Shown here piece by piece: positions 11,051-21,003 of a DNA stretch of 64,000 nt. The notes below the pieces were generated by a model. That model ran no database searches. It was not told the origin of the DNA and was given only the letters and a program-made list of their open reading frames with translations. This DNA comes from Candidozyma auris. Its lineage: Eukaryota; Ascomycota; Pichiomycetes; Serinales; Metschnikowiaceae. The DNA lies in NCBI RefSeq assembly GCF_003013715.1, contig NC_072813.1:2232001-2296000 (forward strand), read 5' to 3'. The position numbers were made by a program, and so were the translations under genes. Every line of letters starts with the position of its first letter. Within the stretch, counting starts at the first letter, position 1.

Positions 11051-11845
11051 ATGAGAGTGCTCATGCTCAAGAACAAAACCACCCCCGTGGACACGTACCA
11101 CGAGACGTTCACGGCATTGGGCCATACACCAGAGTTCATCCCGCTACTCAATCACTGTCCCGTGAGCGTGGAAGAAACCACCAACTTCCTCTGTAGCAGG
11201 CAATTTCTCGAGGAAACCGACCTTTTTATTATTACACTGCAACGGGCAGTGGAAGTATTTCATCTTTGCTTGAACGAAATCAGCAAACAATCCACTCATT
11301 TGGCATCAAGGATTAGATCGAAAACTGGATACACGGTGGGCCCAGCGACAGAGGAGATCCTTAAAGCAAATGGCTTCAGCGATGTAAGAGGAGGCTCCGA
11401 CGCAGGCAGTGGTGCTGTTCTCGCTGACATCATCCTAAAAGAGATGGATCGGAGCAAGAAGCAGAAGATCGTGTTCTTTACAGGCACAATTCGTAAGGAT
11501 ATCATTCCCGTGAAATTGAGGAGCCAGGGAGTTAACATCGAGGAGGTTGTCATTTACAAGACAGAGTGCAAGCGTGGGATCGTGGACCATTTTCTTCGGT
11601 GTTGCGAGGAGCCAGTTGATTGGATTGTGTTTTTCAGTCCTCAGGGCACAGAGGAGATTGTGGAGAGGTTGCAGAGGCAAGAGATCGAGAGTCTACGCGG
11701 AACGAGGGTTGCAAGCATCGGGCCCACCACAGAGGAGTACTTGGTGCTGAAGGGCATTAGTGCCAGTGTGGTTGCAGCAAAACCCACGGCAAAGGCGCTA
11801 GTGGAGTCGTTGCAAACGGTGGAAGCAAGGTCCTTGGGGCCTTGA
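11051..11845 (+). CDS. HEM4: Uroporphyrinogen-III synthase
   Basis: 264 residues starting MRVLMLKNKTTPVDTY at 11051. Known reaction: closure and ring-D inversion of hydroxymethylbilane to uroporphyrinogen III, a cytosolic step of haem synthesis. The N-terminus LMLKNKTTPVDTYHETF, the middle VFFTGTIRKDIIPVKLRSQG and the C-terminal WIVFFSPQGTEEIV plus VASIGPTTEEYL are the hallmark segments of the HEM4/HemD two-domain fold. The length is normal. The gene lies 204 bp after SPT23 on the same strand and converges with ACS2. An overlapping frame at 10918-11196 is a shadow. Confidence 0.93.
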   Translation: MRVLMLKNKTTPVDTYHETFTALGHTPEFIPLLNHCPVSVEETTNFLCSRQFLEETDLFIITLQRAVEVFHLCLNEISKQSTHLASRIRSKTGYTVGPATEEILKANGFSDVRGGSDAGSGAVLADIILKEMDRSKKQKIVFFTGTIRKDIIPVKLRSQGVNIEEVVIYKTECKRGIVDHFLRCCEEPVDWIVFFSPQGTEEIVERLQRQEIESLRGTRVASIGPTTEEYLVLKGISASVVAAKPTAKALVESLQTVEARSLGP

Positions 11846-12079
11846 TGGGGTTTGAAAAGTAGTTGCATTATTTATTTGGGGGTTATTTATTGCATTTGAT
11901 GCCGGTACATTTTGGTTTGTGTGGATTGACTCTAATGTTTAGTGTACTTACAGAGTGGGGCATCTGACTGTATGTATCTGTCAACACCGCTACCATTTGT
12001 TGTCCCCTACTTCAGAGTTCGACTTCAGATCGAATCTTTAAAATTTCTTGACAACAATAACTTAAATATATAGCATAGC

Positions 12080-14098
12080 TTACCTTCTAGACTGTTTCAC
12101 AACATCGATGATCTGTGACACCACACTGGGGTTCGACAAGGTCGAAATGTCTCCCAACTGGTCTTCCTCTCCGGCCAATACCTTACGCAAGATTCTTCTC
12201 ATAATCTTACCTGAGCGTGTCTTGGGCAAGTCATCCACCAACAAGATCAACTTGGGGGCGGCAAATGGGCCAATCTCCTTGCGAACAGTCAAAATCAACT
12301 CCTTCTTCACGTTTTCAACGGTCTCCTTGTCATCAGGTTTGAAGGTCGACTTCAAAGAAACATAGGCGGCGACAGCCTGGCCCGTCAACTCATCAGCGTA
12401 ACCGACAACAGCACTCTCAGCCACCATGTGATGCTCAATGAGAGCAGCCTCGATCTCGGCAGTGGACAATCTGTGGCCAGAAACATTGACCACATCGTCC
12501 ACACGGCCCAAGATCCAGAAGAAGCCATCCTTATCACGAGCAGCACCATCACCCGTGAAGTAGTAGCCTTTGTAGGCACTGAAGTAAGTGTCGACAAAGC
12601 GGGCGTAGTCGTTGTAAATTCCTCTGGCGATCGAGGGCCAAGCATCCTTGATGGCTAATACACCTTCCACGCCGTCTTCCTTCAACTCTTCGCCAGTGAT
12701 GGGGTCCAAAATGTGAGCAGTGACACCGAAGGAAGGCAAAGAAGCAGAACCAGGCTTTGTGGGGGTGACACCAGCCATTGGGGTCAACAAGTGAGAGCCA
12801 GACTCAGTCTGCCAATAAGTGTCGACGATGTGGGCCTTGCCACGGCCAACGTTGTCGTTGTACCAGTGCCACACCTCGGCGGCAATAGGCTCACCAACAG
12901 AACCCAACACTCTTATGGAGTCCAACTTGTGTTTCTCGATGAAAGAGGTGCCAGCCCTCTTCAACAAACGCAAAGCAGTAGGGGCAACGTAGAACTGGGT
13001 CACCTTGTACTTGTCCACCACTTGCCAGTAACGGGAGTAGTCTGGGTATGCTGGTGTACCTTCAAACACTACGGTGGTAGCACCGTTGAGCAAAGGACCG
13101 TAAACCACGTAGGTGTGCCCGGTGATCCATCCAATGTCACCGGCGGTGAAGAGAATGTCATCCTCATGCAAGTCAAAGGTGTACTTCGCAGTCAAAGCAG
13201 CGCCCAACAAGTAGCCAGCCACATTGTGCTGGACACCCTTTGGCTTACCTGTGGAGCCCGATGTGTACAACAAGAACAAGGGGTCCTCGGAGTCGCAAGG
13301 CACTGGAGGAAAGTAGTTGCCGTACTTGTCAAGCTCCTCGTGCCACCACAAGTCTCTTGGTCTGTGGAAAGGCACGTGGGTAGAACCTGTTCTCTTGAAC
13401 ACAAGCACGTTTCTCACCTGGGGCAAGTCCTTGAGGGCCTCGTCGACGATCTTCTTGGTCTCAATGGTCTTGCCGCCACGCTTGGACTCGTCAGCAGTGA
13501 TGACAATTCTTGAGTCGGCATTGACGATTCTGTCCTTCAACGAGGTAGAGGAGAATCCAGCGAAAATCACAGAGTGAACAGCACCGATACGGACAATGGC
13601 CAAAAGCGTCACCAAGGCCTCTGGCACCATGGGCATGTACACGGCAACGGTGTCGCCCTTCTTGACGCCCAAGCGAACAAGGCACTGGGCCAACTTGGAA
13701 ACTTGCTTCAACAACTCGCCGTAGGTGATGGTGTAGCCGGTATAGGGTTCATCACCTTCGTAAATGATGGCAGGCTTGTCTGGTTGCGAGATGGCCCAGC
13801 GGTCAACTGCGTTGTAGCAGGCGTTCAACTGGCCACCAACAAACCACGCAGGCAAATCGCCATTGACAAAGTCGTTGGTGGTTTCTCTGGGGTAACGCGT
13901 CTCGTCAAAGGGTCTTGACCACGACAAGAGTTTTTTCGCCTGGGTTCCGAAAAACGTGTAGGGGTCTTCCACCGACTGCTTGTACAATTTGTAGTAGTCA
14001 TCCAAGCTTTCCAAGTGAGGCTTGCGGGTGGCCCTTTCGAAGAAACCCTTTGGTGGGTTCTGGGCCTTCTGTTGTTCCATGAGCAAAGATTCAGGCAT
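12080..14098 (-). CDS. ACS2: Acetyl-CoA synthetase (ACS2-like)
   Basis: 672 residues, ATG at 14098. Known reaction: acetate + ATP + CoA to acetyl-CoA, AMP and PPi, feeding lipid synthesis and histone acetylation. The AMP-binding signature [14 protein letters not shown] is at about 276-290. DTYWQTESG, then [20 protein letters not shown] and [20 protein letters not shown] (hinge and C-domain) follow. The catalytic-lysine segment [11 protein letters not shown] is at about 626-636. There is no mitochondrial presequence. Length and N-terminus ([16 protein letters not shown]) fit the nucleocytosolic ACS2 type. The upstream region has an inverted GTGGGG/CCCCAC pair (14416-14431) and a one-mismatch copy of the window-wide motif (GTGGCTGCAAAG, 14190-14201) 92 bp before the ATG. 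Confidence 0.95.
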   Translation of the reverse strand: MPESLLMEQQKAQNPPKGFFERATRKPHLESLDDYYKLYKQSVEDPYTFFGTQAKKLLSWSRPFDETRYPRETTNDFVNGDLPAWFVGGQLNACYNAVDRWAISQPDKPAIIYEGDEPYTGYTITYGELLKQVSKLAQCLVRLGVKKGDTVAVYMPMVPEALVTLLAIVRIGAVHSVIFAGFSSTSLKDRIVNADSRIVITADESKRGGKTIETKKIVDEALKDLPQVRNVLVFKRTGSTHVPFHRPRDLWWHEELDKYGNYFPPVPCDSEDPLFLLYTSGSTGKPKGVQHNVAGYLLGAALTAKYTFDLHEDDILFTAGDIGWITGHTYVVYGPLLNGATTVVFEGTPAYPDYSRYWQVVDKYKVTQFYVAPTALRLLKRAGTSFIEKHKLDSIRVLGSVGEPIAAEVWHWYNDNVGRGKAHIVDTYWQTESGSHLLTPMAGVTPTKPGSASLPSFGVTAHILDPITGEELKEDGVEGVLAIKDAWPSIARGIYNDYARFVDTYFSAYKGYYFTGDGAARDKDGFFWILGRVDDVVNVSGHRLSTAEIEAALIEHHMVAESAVVGYADELTGQAVAAYVSLKSTFKPDDKETVENVKKELILTVRKEIGPFAAPKLILLVDDLPKTRSGKIMRRILRKVLAGEEDQLGDISTLSNPSVVSQIIDVVKQSRR

Positions 14099-14415
14099 TT
14101 TGGAGATGATGGAGGAGAAGGGAAAAAAAGAAGAACTAAAAGATCAAAAAAAAGCTTAACGGAAAAGGATCGAGGGGGTATTTATAATGGTGGCTGCAAA
14201 GGGAGATGAAATACGATGTAGCGCTCGACCCCACAGAAAGCGAGACAACCAAGGCTCTAAGTGAAATGTCACTTTTTGCGGGGCGCTGGATGCAGGACCA
14301 CAATGGCCCTAAGGGTTGGTGGAGGGAGGGAGGCCATCTTCCCCGGAGAGAGGTTCCGAAACAGCGCCAGTTTCATTCTGGCGCAGGGCGAGCGAGCGAC
14401 TCCGAGAGGGTCGTT

Positions 14416-14431
14416 GTGGGGACACCCCCAC
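14416..14431. promoter_or_regulatory. Inverted GTGGGG/CCCCAC pair upstream of ACS2
   Basis: GTGGGG, spacer ACAC, CCCCAC: a perfect 6-bp inverted repeat 318 bp before the ACS2 ATG. GTGGGG fits the core bound by Mig1-type C2H2 repressors, but the usual flanking A/T tract is not clear, so this is only a candidate. Confidence 0.3.
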
Positions 14432-14785
14432 AGCACCTAGCGAGGTCAAGTTAGGAGTACGGCAATCACGATTAATTGACAAAACTCCATTCACCCAAAA
14501 ATGCTGTTTCATCGTCAAAGCGGTGTTTTCGGTGTTTGAGTTGAGCCTGGGCTTTGGTCGCTGTGAGGGTCTAAAGGCCCTCGCTGCCTTCCTCTGGGAC
14601 GAGCAGCGGTAGAGGAGGCCCAAAAAGTGCGACGGGTGGCCCAAGAAAAAAAAAATGAACAAGCCGCTATTTGCGGTGGTGCGGTGCTTCATTGTCCCCC
14701 TCTGGAGCTAAGTGGGCCTCGTGGACTGCCTGGGGCAAGTGGGCCTAGCGTACACCTTCTCAACAGGGAAACCACGCACAGATGA

Positions 14786-14822
14786 TAGAGAGCCAATGGA
14801 GGATTTAGAGAGCCAATGGAGG
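14786..14822. repeat. Two 17-bp direct repeats with CCAAT boxes
   Basis: TAGAGAGCCAATGGAGG occurs at 14786-14802 and again at 14806-14822 (period 20 bp). Each unit carries CCAAT, the core of the Hap2/3/4/5 site. No gene lies close downstream. Confidence 0.6.
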
Positions 14823-15417
14823 TTATTGTAGAAAAAAAAAAATGGAAATTAAAGAGTAGGTTAATTGACCAGAATGGGAGATTGAAATTGAGTAAGGAGT
14901 CGAGGATCACTGGGTTACTGGGGTTACTGGTTTCCTGGGGTGTGTGAGTTGTAGTGGCCCCTGACCTTAGTGCTCACCCCGGTGGGCGCCGAACACCCGC
15001 TACCACCGCGCAGGCGGTCCAACTCAACGCTGAACCTTATTGGGCGTTGAGGGCGATTTCCAAGATTTTGGGATTCTCGACGTAGATGCACGCCTCTGGG
15101 TGGTTGTGGTGGTGGTTGTGGTGGTGGTGTTGTACTCGCAATTTTGCTGCTGTTGGTGATGTAGCCGCAGTTCTGCTGCTGTTGGTGTTGTAGCTTGTGC
15201 TCAGTAGAGATCATCATCAGTGGAACTGGCAGTGTAGCCACGGAATTGGTCGACCAACGGAGATCGGAAACTCGTAGATCCCCATTGTCACTCGATGTCG
15301 CTCTAACCTTTGCCAACTACGCAATCCTCTTCAATTTATTTTTGACCTTCTTTTTTTTTTTTTTCCTTTTGCACTCGACGGCTTCTCGAGGTTGCTTCTT
15401 CGTCTGGGGCCATCGCA

Positions 15418-15429
15418 TTTTGCAGCCAT
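15418..15429 (-). promoter_or_regulatory. Exact copy of TTTYGCAGCCAT motif
   Basis: TTTTGCAGCCAT, with flank TTC, in the gene-poor region between ACS2 and the OPA3-like gene. About 1.3 kb from either gene. Confidence 0.5.
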
Positions 15430-15923
15430 TTCGTCAAGTCGCAGGTGAACCAACAAACGCTGTGAAAGCCAACAGACGTGGACCCAGTGACTTTTCTTGG
15501 AGGTCAAGCCTCGCTACGTCACCTTGCCCGTTGGATCTTTTTTTTGGTTCCGTTTGCGCTGGTGGGCCTAACACCGATGAGGCCCCCGTCGGCGATAGAG
15601 AAGGCAACTCTGTGGAATTGGTGCACTCGGGCAAAAGGAGCCAGAGGTTGTTGCTGGTCACTGGAAGCGTGGATGTGGATTGACGAAATTGGAGTTGTTA
15701 TGAAGGGTGAATTGCTGGTCAATCTTGGTTGGCGTTGGTAGTGTGATGGCGATGAGTTAGACTCAGTGGGAATCTGACTTGCACCATACAATTCTCCTAC
15801 ATGGATTGTAAGAGTAGTGAGATGTAGTCTGTCTCTGGATGCTGCCACATCACTAACAAAAATTGCCTCATTTGAGGTCTGCTTCGATCATGCTAGAACT
15901 TGCTGCCAGTCTCACCAGTGGAA

Positions 15924-15935
15924 ATGGCTGCGAAA
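15924..15935 (+). promoter_or_regulatory. Exact copy of ATGGCTGCRAAA motif
   Basis: ATGGCTGCGAAA, the second of three exact copies spaced about 500 bp apart (15418, 15924, 16431) upstream of the OPA3-like gene. Confidence 0.5.
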
Positions 15936-16147
15936 GGGTCTCATCGATGTGGCGTAAGACGTACCGCTAGAAATCATGAAAATCGACTTTCAATATAAAG
16001 TTTTGCAATGAATTTACTGAAGCGCCGCTTGTAGCGAGAACTATTCAAACTGTCCTCTATGGCGGTTCTCTATAAAAGAAAAATAAATGCCCTTGTAAAG
16101 TATCTACTCAAGCACCACTGAAGCGTGCTGAGTCAGAACACCAAACT

Positions 16148-16183
16148 CGAGCTCATCTCGAGCTCATCTCGAGATGAGCTCGA
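16148..16183. repeat. Tandem copies ending in a 26-bp perfect palindrome
   Basis: The 10-bp unit CGAGCTCATC is repeated at 16148 and 16159. The second copy is then mirrored, so 16158-16183 is a perfect palindrome centred on CTCGAG. It could form a cruciform or bind a symmetric dimer. No gene overlaps it. Confidence 0.8.
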
Positions 16184-16430
16184 ATCCAGCACTTTTGTTT
16201 ACCAATCCCTTCTTCTCTCAGCAAATTTTTCCTCCAACTGGCATTACTCAACCTCAGACAGTCCATCGTCTTCAGAATATATGAATAGTCCAACCGGTAA
16301 ATGCCTCACTATACCATTCGGATCTCTCAGAAAACCTCTTCGCCCAATTCCTTTGATTGTGTCTACTCCACATCCTCAATGTGATCTTCACCGTGCACCT
16401 TCTGTGGCCTTGGCTTCTCGATTTGGAAGA

Positions 16431-16442
16431 ATGGCTGCGAAA
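16431..16442 (+). promoter_or_regulatory. Exact copy of ATGGCTGCRAAA motif
   Basis: ATGGCTGCGAAA, 256 bp before the OPA3-like start codon at 16698, in the position range typical of the motif. Confidence 0.6.
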
Positions 16443-16697
16443 TGTCACTTTCTTACCAAATTGACCACTTCCTCCACGAGCTTCAACAAAGACAAACAAA
16501 CAATCTACAAACTTCAGCATACTAATAAAAAAAAAAAAAGAAATAAAGAAAAAGAAAAAGAAACTATCAGATCTCCCCAAATACAAAAATCTCAGACCCT
16601 TTTCCTACCAAAATGGTCCCTTTGCTTCCATTGCCACTGGCCTGTACATGTCGCAGGTCTCTAACAACCACATTGGACTCTCCCAAATCTTCCCTGG

Positions 16698-17228
16698 ATG
16701 AGTGGGATTGCATTGAAAGTCACGTCGCTTCTAGTGCGGACAGTGGCAAAACCTATAGCCAACGGGCTCAAGGCCCAGGCGAAAAACAACGAGGGCTTCA
16801 AGCGAACGTGTATTCGGATCGCCCAGACGGTGCACGCCACTGACGTGAGGTTGCGGATGAAGCTCTTGGGGGAGAACAAGATCAAGATCAGGCCGTTGAA
16901 CGATAAAAAGGCCATCGAAAGCGGAGCAAATTTTTTGTCGGAGACGTTTATCTTTTCTGTGGCGGGGCTGCTTATCTTCTACGAGTCGTATAGGTCTCGC
17001 AAGAAGCTGGCCAACGAGAAACAGAATGTCAAGAACGATATCAGTGAGCTTCAAGATGATATAGAGGAGGTCAAGAGTCTTCTAAAGCTCCTCTCGAAGG
17101 AAATTGACCATCTACAAGCCGCCACAAGGCAAGCAGCTGATGAAGCTCAAAGGAAGCTACAATCACCGCCAACTCCATCTACACCAACTCCACAACTTGG
17201 ACAATCTCCAACTACAACACAGACGTAA
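16698..17228 (+). CDS. OPA3-domain mitochondrial protein
   Basis: 176 residues. The N-terminal 100 residues are an OPA3 domain: ALKVTSLLVRTVAKPIANGL, then RIAQTVHATDVRLRMKLLG, then a hydrophobic stretch FIFSVAGLLIFYESYRS (about 88-105). After this comes a heptad-like coiled coil (about 110-150) and a Pro/Thr/Gln tail (PTPSTPTPQLGQSPTTTQT). OPA3 proteins are mitochondrial and affect organelle shape; their molecular activity is not settled. The start MSGIALK at 16698 fits the family start closely. The gene converges with HTZ1 over 133 bp. Confidence 0.85.
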   Translation: MSGIALKVTSLLVRTVAKPIANGLKAQAKNNEGFKRTCIRIAQTVHATDVRLRMKLLGENKIKIRPLNDKKAIESGANFLSETFIFSVAGLLIFYESYRSRKKLANEKQNVKNDISELQDDIEEVKSLLKLLSKEIDHLQAATRQAADEAQRKLQSPPTPSTPTPQLGQSPTTTQT

Positions 17229-17361
17229 TCATCTACAGCATAGCATGAAAATTTTAGAGTCACATTTAATATACATTCATATATTGTACAAAGATTCTTG
17301 TCAGAAGCAAGCCGGAGTGCGTCTATCTTACAAGGTGGGTTTGCATGTTCACCCCCGTGGT

Positions 17362-17760
17362 TTATTTGCCCTTCTTCTTCTCCACCTTCAACAACAACGC
17401 CTTGTTGATGTGTGGTAACACACCACCGTAGGCAATAGTCGCCTTGATCAAGTTATCCAACTCCTCATCACCTCTGATGGCCAACTGCAAGTGTCTTGGG
17501 GTGATTCTCTTCACCTTCAAGTCCTTGGCAGCGTTACCTGCCAATTCCAATACTTCGGCAGTCAAATACTCCAACACAGCAGTCAAGTAAATTGCGGACT
17601 TCGAGCCGATTCTGATCTTGTTTTGAGCGTTTCTCTTCAAGTATCTCTTGATTCTACCCACTGGGAACTGCAACCCTGCTCTTGCTGAGTGGGAGCTTGT
17701 CACTTTGCTGCTTTCTGCAGACTTGCCCTTTCCTCCATGGACTTTACCTTTTCCTGACAT
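17362..17760 (-). CDS. HTZ1: Histone variant H2A.Z
   Basis: 132 residues starting [19 protein letters not shown], a lysine-rich tail that is the known site of H2A.Z acetylation. The histone fold has [37 protein letters not shown] and [17 protein letters not shown]. The docking-domain segment [17 protein letters not shown] carries the GGVLPHI form of H2A.Z, as opposed to canonical H2A. Role: placed at promoter-flanking nucleosomes by SWR1. Upstream is a GCGCGCG run near 17846, a base pattern typical of RSC-bound nucleosome-free promoters. S. cerevisiae HTZ1 neighbours HRD1; here HRD1 is about 15 kb away. Confidence 0.97.
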   Translation of the reverse strand: MSGKGKVHGGKGKSAESSKVTSSHSARAGLQFPVGRIKRYLKRNAQNKIRIGSKSAIYLTAVLEYLTAEVLELAGNAAKDLKVKRITPRHLQLAIRGDEELDNLIKATIAYGGVLPHINKALLLKVEKKKGK

Positions 17761-18054
17761 TAGGACAATTGATAGATGGGTGTTGTAAGAAGAATGTAGT
17801 ACTAAGCAAACGGATGTTTACTTTTTGTCGCTATCATAACATAAGGCGCGCGAGTGTGGAGGAGGGTTACCCGGCCGCGGAACGCTGGATATAGTTTAGG
17901 CTGGTGAGATGAAGCATTTGAGGGAATAATAAAATTGCATCAACGCCATTAAAGCTCGTTTAGTCTGGTTCGAGCGTTGCAAGCACTCTTACAAAGCCTA
18001 GTTAGCTGCGTGTATGGACTCGACTACGGCGAGGTTTGCAACTTGTAAACTCGT

Positions 18055-19893
18055 TTACGAGCTGATAGTGAAGTGAGCTCCAAGTTCATCTAGGAGTTTT
18101 TCAACTTCACTTCGGGGCTTCCTGAGCTCCGTACAAATTGAGTCCATATGCTGAACTCCTTTCACAAGCTTCATTAGCTTGATCAAATCCTCTTTATTGC
18201 TGTGGCCGTAATCATCGTCGCCTGAGGAGTCTGTACCAGTAGTGGCAACTTTATACATTGGTTTTGAGAGCTTAGAGTCCCCGTCGTCATCGCTGTCGCT
18301 TTCAAAGACTTCCAGATCTGTAGAAAGAGACTCTTCACTCTGACTAAATCTCTCCACGTGGTACTGAAAACTCACGCTCCGGTTCTTGCGCCCGGTTTTT
18401 AAGTTGCTCTCGTTGACTGTGTCTCTTAGTAGGCCCTGGTTAGAGGAACTGGCTTGCGACATGGCCCGCTCCTTTGCCTTTTTGATAACATCAGTTGCGT
18501 GGCTCTTGACGACCTCGTCTAGAGGATCGACATTGGACACCTCATTCTCAAAAAACTTTGTAACTTTGTTGAGTATCGGGTACAGATGCAGACGATAGAT
18601 GAGTCCTCTCACAATGCCAAAGTTGATGAACCGCCTAACATCGATATTTTGAAGTGCCTTCTGATGCTGAAGATACCAGTCTTTAAGTGTCTGACCCTGG
18701 TTCAACAGGCGGTACAAGTAAAAAAGCGTGGCTTTAGAAGGAACACGAACGGTGACTTTTGGCGTTCTTCTTAGGCTGAATCTTCCTCCATCTTTAAAAT
18801 AAGCGGTTGGCGATGCCGAAGTCGACGGTGAAGACTGCGGGTCGATACGAGATGCGATGCTGCTCATAGCAGGGTCACTGTCCCCTCTAGGAGTACCCGG
18901 AGTAGCAGGCGTAGCAGCTATCAGGGGCGTCGGTAGAGCCAGGTCGTCAGACTCGGGTGCTTTCACCACGTACGCTTGACACTCTTCTGCCATGCCATTG
19001 GAAGTGAGGAAATTGCCGATGTTGTTTGTTGGGGCGTAGATGTTGTTGAACTGGAAGATCGCCACCATGGTGATACACCTATAGTGCATCAAGTGCTGGA
19101 TGCATTGCTTGGTGAGAAGGTAGTCGGCGTCAGCAAGCTCGGAGATTCTCCTCACAGAATTTAGCCCATTAATAAACGGGAGGATCTTCACCATTGTTGG
19201 GTCCCAGTTGACGTCGATTAGCGAATGTAAACGCACCGTCATTATGGGCACTTGAAAAGCCTTAATATTCACTGGGGGCGGGAGAACGGGGAACAATTTG
19301 ATGTCCACACTGTTGGAAGTGTCAATTGGGATGCAGCATTCTGAGTAGTTGTTTAGGTCCTGGTAAATTTGGTGAATTAGCGATTCGATCGACAGAAGCG
19401 TGAACTTTCTTACTTTACCCTGGCCAGGTGTGAACTCCACTGTGGGTGTCTTCTCAGGCGCCGCTTTTTCGTTGAAAAACATCATCTCCTTATCAAGCTT
19501 ACTAAGTAAAAAAGACTGCTCTTCCAAAGCACTGAACATTCGTCCCATCCGCTGTATAGCCAGCTCGTATGGAGTTGTATCTGAGTTGTAAGGGAATACA
19601 AAGCAAAAGTTGAAATTGAACGAATTTCGTGAATAATTGCTCCCCTCAATGTTCACAGGGTATCCCAAGACCCGCAAATTGTCTACCTTGAACGATATGA
19701 GCTTGTTGCATAGCTGTGGTTTTGGTATCACATAGTTCTTCACTGTATCGAAGTTGAAGAGAGAAGCAGGAGACTCGTTGGCTGTCAGAGCTATGGCTCG
19801 CTCGGGAACTTGGTGCACGATCTTTGTGCCTTCTGTAGGGTGAAATACCGCATAGAAGATGGCCAAGATTGGCACAAACCCATCGGTGTCCAT
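18055..19893 (-). CDS. NPR2: Npr2, SEACIT/GATOR1 subunit
   Basis: 612 residues from the ATG at 19893 (MDTDGFVPILAIFYAVFHP). The frame continues upstream only from a GTG, so this ATG is chosen. The N-terminal Npr2 domain is clear: FVPILAIFYAVFHPTEGTKI, then KPQLCNKLISFKVDNLRVLG, NFNFCFVFPY and YELAIQRMGRMFSALE. The C-terminal half has Ser/Thr/Pro-rich linkers and a last helical part (DLIKLMKLVKGVQHMDSICT). Known role: with Npr3 and Iml1 it forms the GTPase-activating complex that turns off TORC1 when amino acids or nitrogen are scarce, at the vacuole. In S. cerevisiae it neighbours CIN8; here a kinesin-5 lies 14 kb away. Confidence 0.92.
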   Translation of the reverse strand: MDTDGFVPILAIFYAVFHPTEGTKIVHQVPERAIALTANESPASLFNFDTVKNYVIPKPQLCNKLISFKVDNLRVLGYPVNIEGSNYSRNSFNFNFCFVFPYNSDTTPYELAIQRMGRMFSALEEQSFLLSKLDKEMMFFNEKAAPEKTPTVEFTPGQGKVRKFTLLSIESLIHQIYQDLNNYSECCIPIDTSNSVDIKLFPVLPPPVNIKAFQVPIMTVRLHSLIDVNWDPTMVKILPFINGLNSVRRISELADADYLLTKQCIQHLMHYRCITMVAIFQFNNIYAPTNNIGNFLTSNGMAEECQAYVVKAPESDDLALPTPLIAATPATPGTPRGDSDPAMSSIASRIDPQSSPSTSASPTAYFKDGGRFSLRRTPKVTVRVPSKATLFYLYRLLNQGQTLKDWYLQHQKALQNIDVRRFINFGIVRGLIYRLHLYPILNKVTKFFENEVSNVDPLDEVVKSHATDVIKKAKERAMSQASSSNQGLLRDTVNESNLKTGRKNRSVSFQYHVERFSQSEESLSTDLEVFESDSDDDGDSKLSKPMYKVATTGTDSSGDDDYGHSNKEDLIKLMKLVKGVQHMDSICTELRKPRSEVEKLLDELGAHFTISS

Positions 19894-20244
19894 AGGATTC
19901 GAAGGTCTTAGGAAAGGTGAGTAGAGGTTCGCGAGACTTGTATAAGGCACAAAGGCAGGGAGTTCCTTTCTACCAGGTTAAAGAGATTGGAGATTTGAGT
20001 GATTGAGTGATTACAAGGCACGAAATTCGTGTTTAAATTGTGTATCGAAGCATTTTACCGGTAATTTGGAATTGGTGGGTTTTCATGATCCAGAAAAGAC
20101 CTCGGTGCTCTTTCGCAGCATCAAGCGTAGGTGTGGATGCGATTCCCGTTGCGCCAGAGATGACGAGAGAAAAGCACTTGAAAAAATATAACAGACAGCT
20201 TCAACATTATTTAGATGCCAAGACAAGAAAAAAAAAAAAAAAAT

Positions 20245-20316
20245 CTCCGAGACGGGGAATTGAACCCCGGTCTACCACGCGACAAGCGGTAATTCTAGCC
20301 ACTAAACTATCTCGGA
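20245..20316 (-). tRNA. tRNA-Asp (GTC)
   Basis: 72 nt on the minus strand. The acceptor stem TCCGAGA pairs with TCTCGGA, the D region is TAGTTTAGTGGCTAGA, the anticodon loop is CTTGTCGC with anticodon GTC, and the T arm is CCGGGGTTCAATTCCCCG. The identity matches yeast tRNA-Asp closely. There is no intron. On the transcribed strand a long T-run (A-run at 20228-20243) serves as the Pol III terminator. Confidence 0.97.
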
Positions 20317-21003
20317 TGCTGCTGATATTGGGTGCGCGCAGGAAAATATAGATATTATGAAATTCAGTACATTTTAGCATTTTATTCGCTCGATTCTCAC
20401 TCATTTGCTTCAGAAAACTTTACATAGTTACCTTGCTGGTTCAAAAACAAAATCCCAAAACTATAGATACCAGCAACTATTTTCAAACCCTTTTGCTTTC
20501 AGACCTAAATTCCAGCCCAACTTCTTTCATATAGGGGGATAGCTGATCCCATTAATCTAAAGCCCATCGATTAAATTGCAACAATTTGAGCGGTTCCAGC
20601 GCTAGAAAGCTAGGCAATCATTGCAAATTAGTAAACCTGCCCCGTTTGATCAAGCTTCAAAGTGTTGTCAATAAGAAAAAGCTACAGGTAGCCCATTTTC
20701 TGAGGGGTGCGAGATTCACTCTGGCTGCGAACTCAGTATCAACTTAAACCAATTCAGCGATACCACCTCCATCTAAGCACTCAATCTACGAACATTATAA
20801 ATCCTGAAACTATATCAGCATAATTATCTTCAAGCTTTCCACATCATTCGGGACCTCACCAAGTCTTCATCATCTCCTTATCGTCTACCCTCCTGGATAT
20901 ACTTTCCAGCCTGCACAACCATAAGGTTGCACTTGCGAGCCCTACTGTATCTATACCTTCAATTGACTGGTTTATTTTCCAACTAATTCAATAAAAGCAA
21001 TAC
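20317..21003. other. Intergenic, HRT2-like gene promoter side
   Basis: No gene or repeat is seen. A partial motif copy (CTGGCTGCGAAC, 20721-20732) lies about 270 bp before the ATG at 21004. Pyrimidine-rich leader sequence fills 20760-21000. Confidence 0.5.

Larger units (their letters stand above)
14099..16697. other. 2.6 kb gene-poor region between ACS2 and the OPA3-like gene
   Basis: No gene is supported; reading frames are short, overlapping and compositionally biased. The left half is fairly GC-rich, with GTTGTGGTG/TGCTGTTGG-type low complexity at about 15095-15190. T-rich runs occur near 15345-15365 and A-rich runs near 16530-16560. It holds three exact motif copies (15418, 15924, 16431), one variant (14190), a 17-bp tandem repeat and a 26-bp palindrome, listed separately. 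Confidence 0.6.

Noticed and set aside
12713..13513. 266-residue frame opposite ACS2
   Set aside because: It is a shadow of the conserved ACS2 coding strand.
20317..20760. LTR or transposon remnant beside tRNA-Asp
   Set aside because: No TG...CA termini, target duplication, primer-binding site or element-coded protein is visible near either tRNA.
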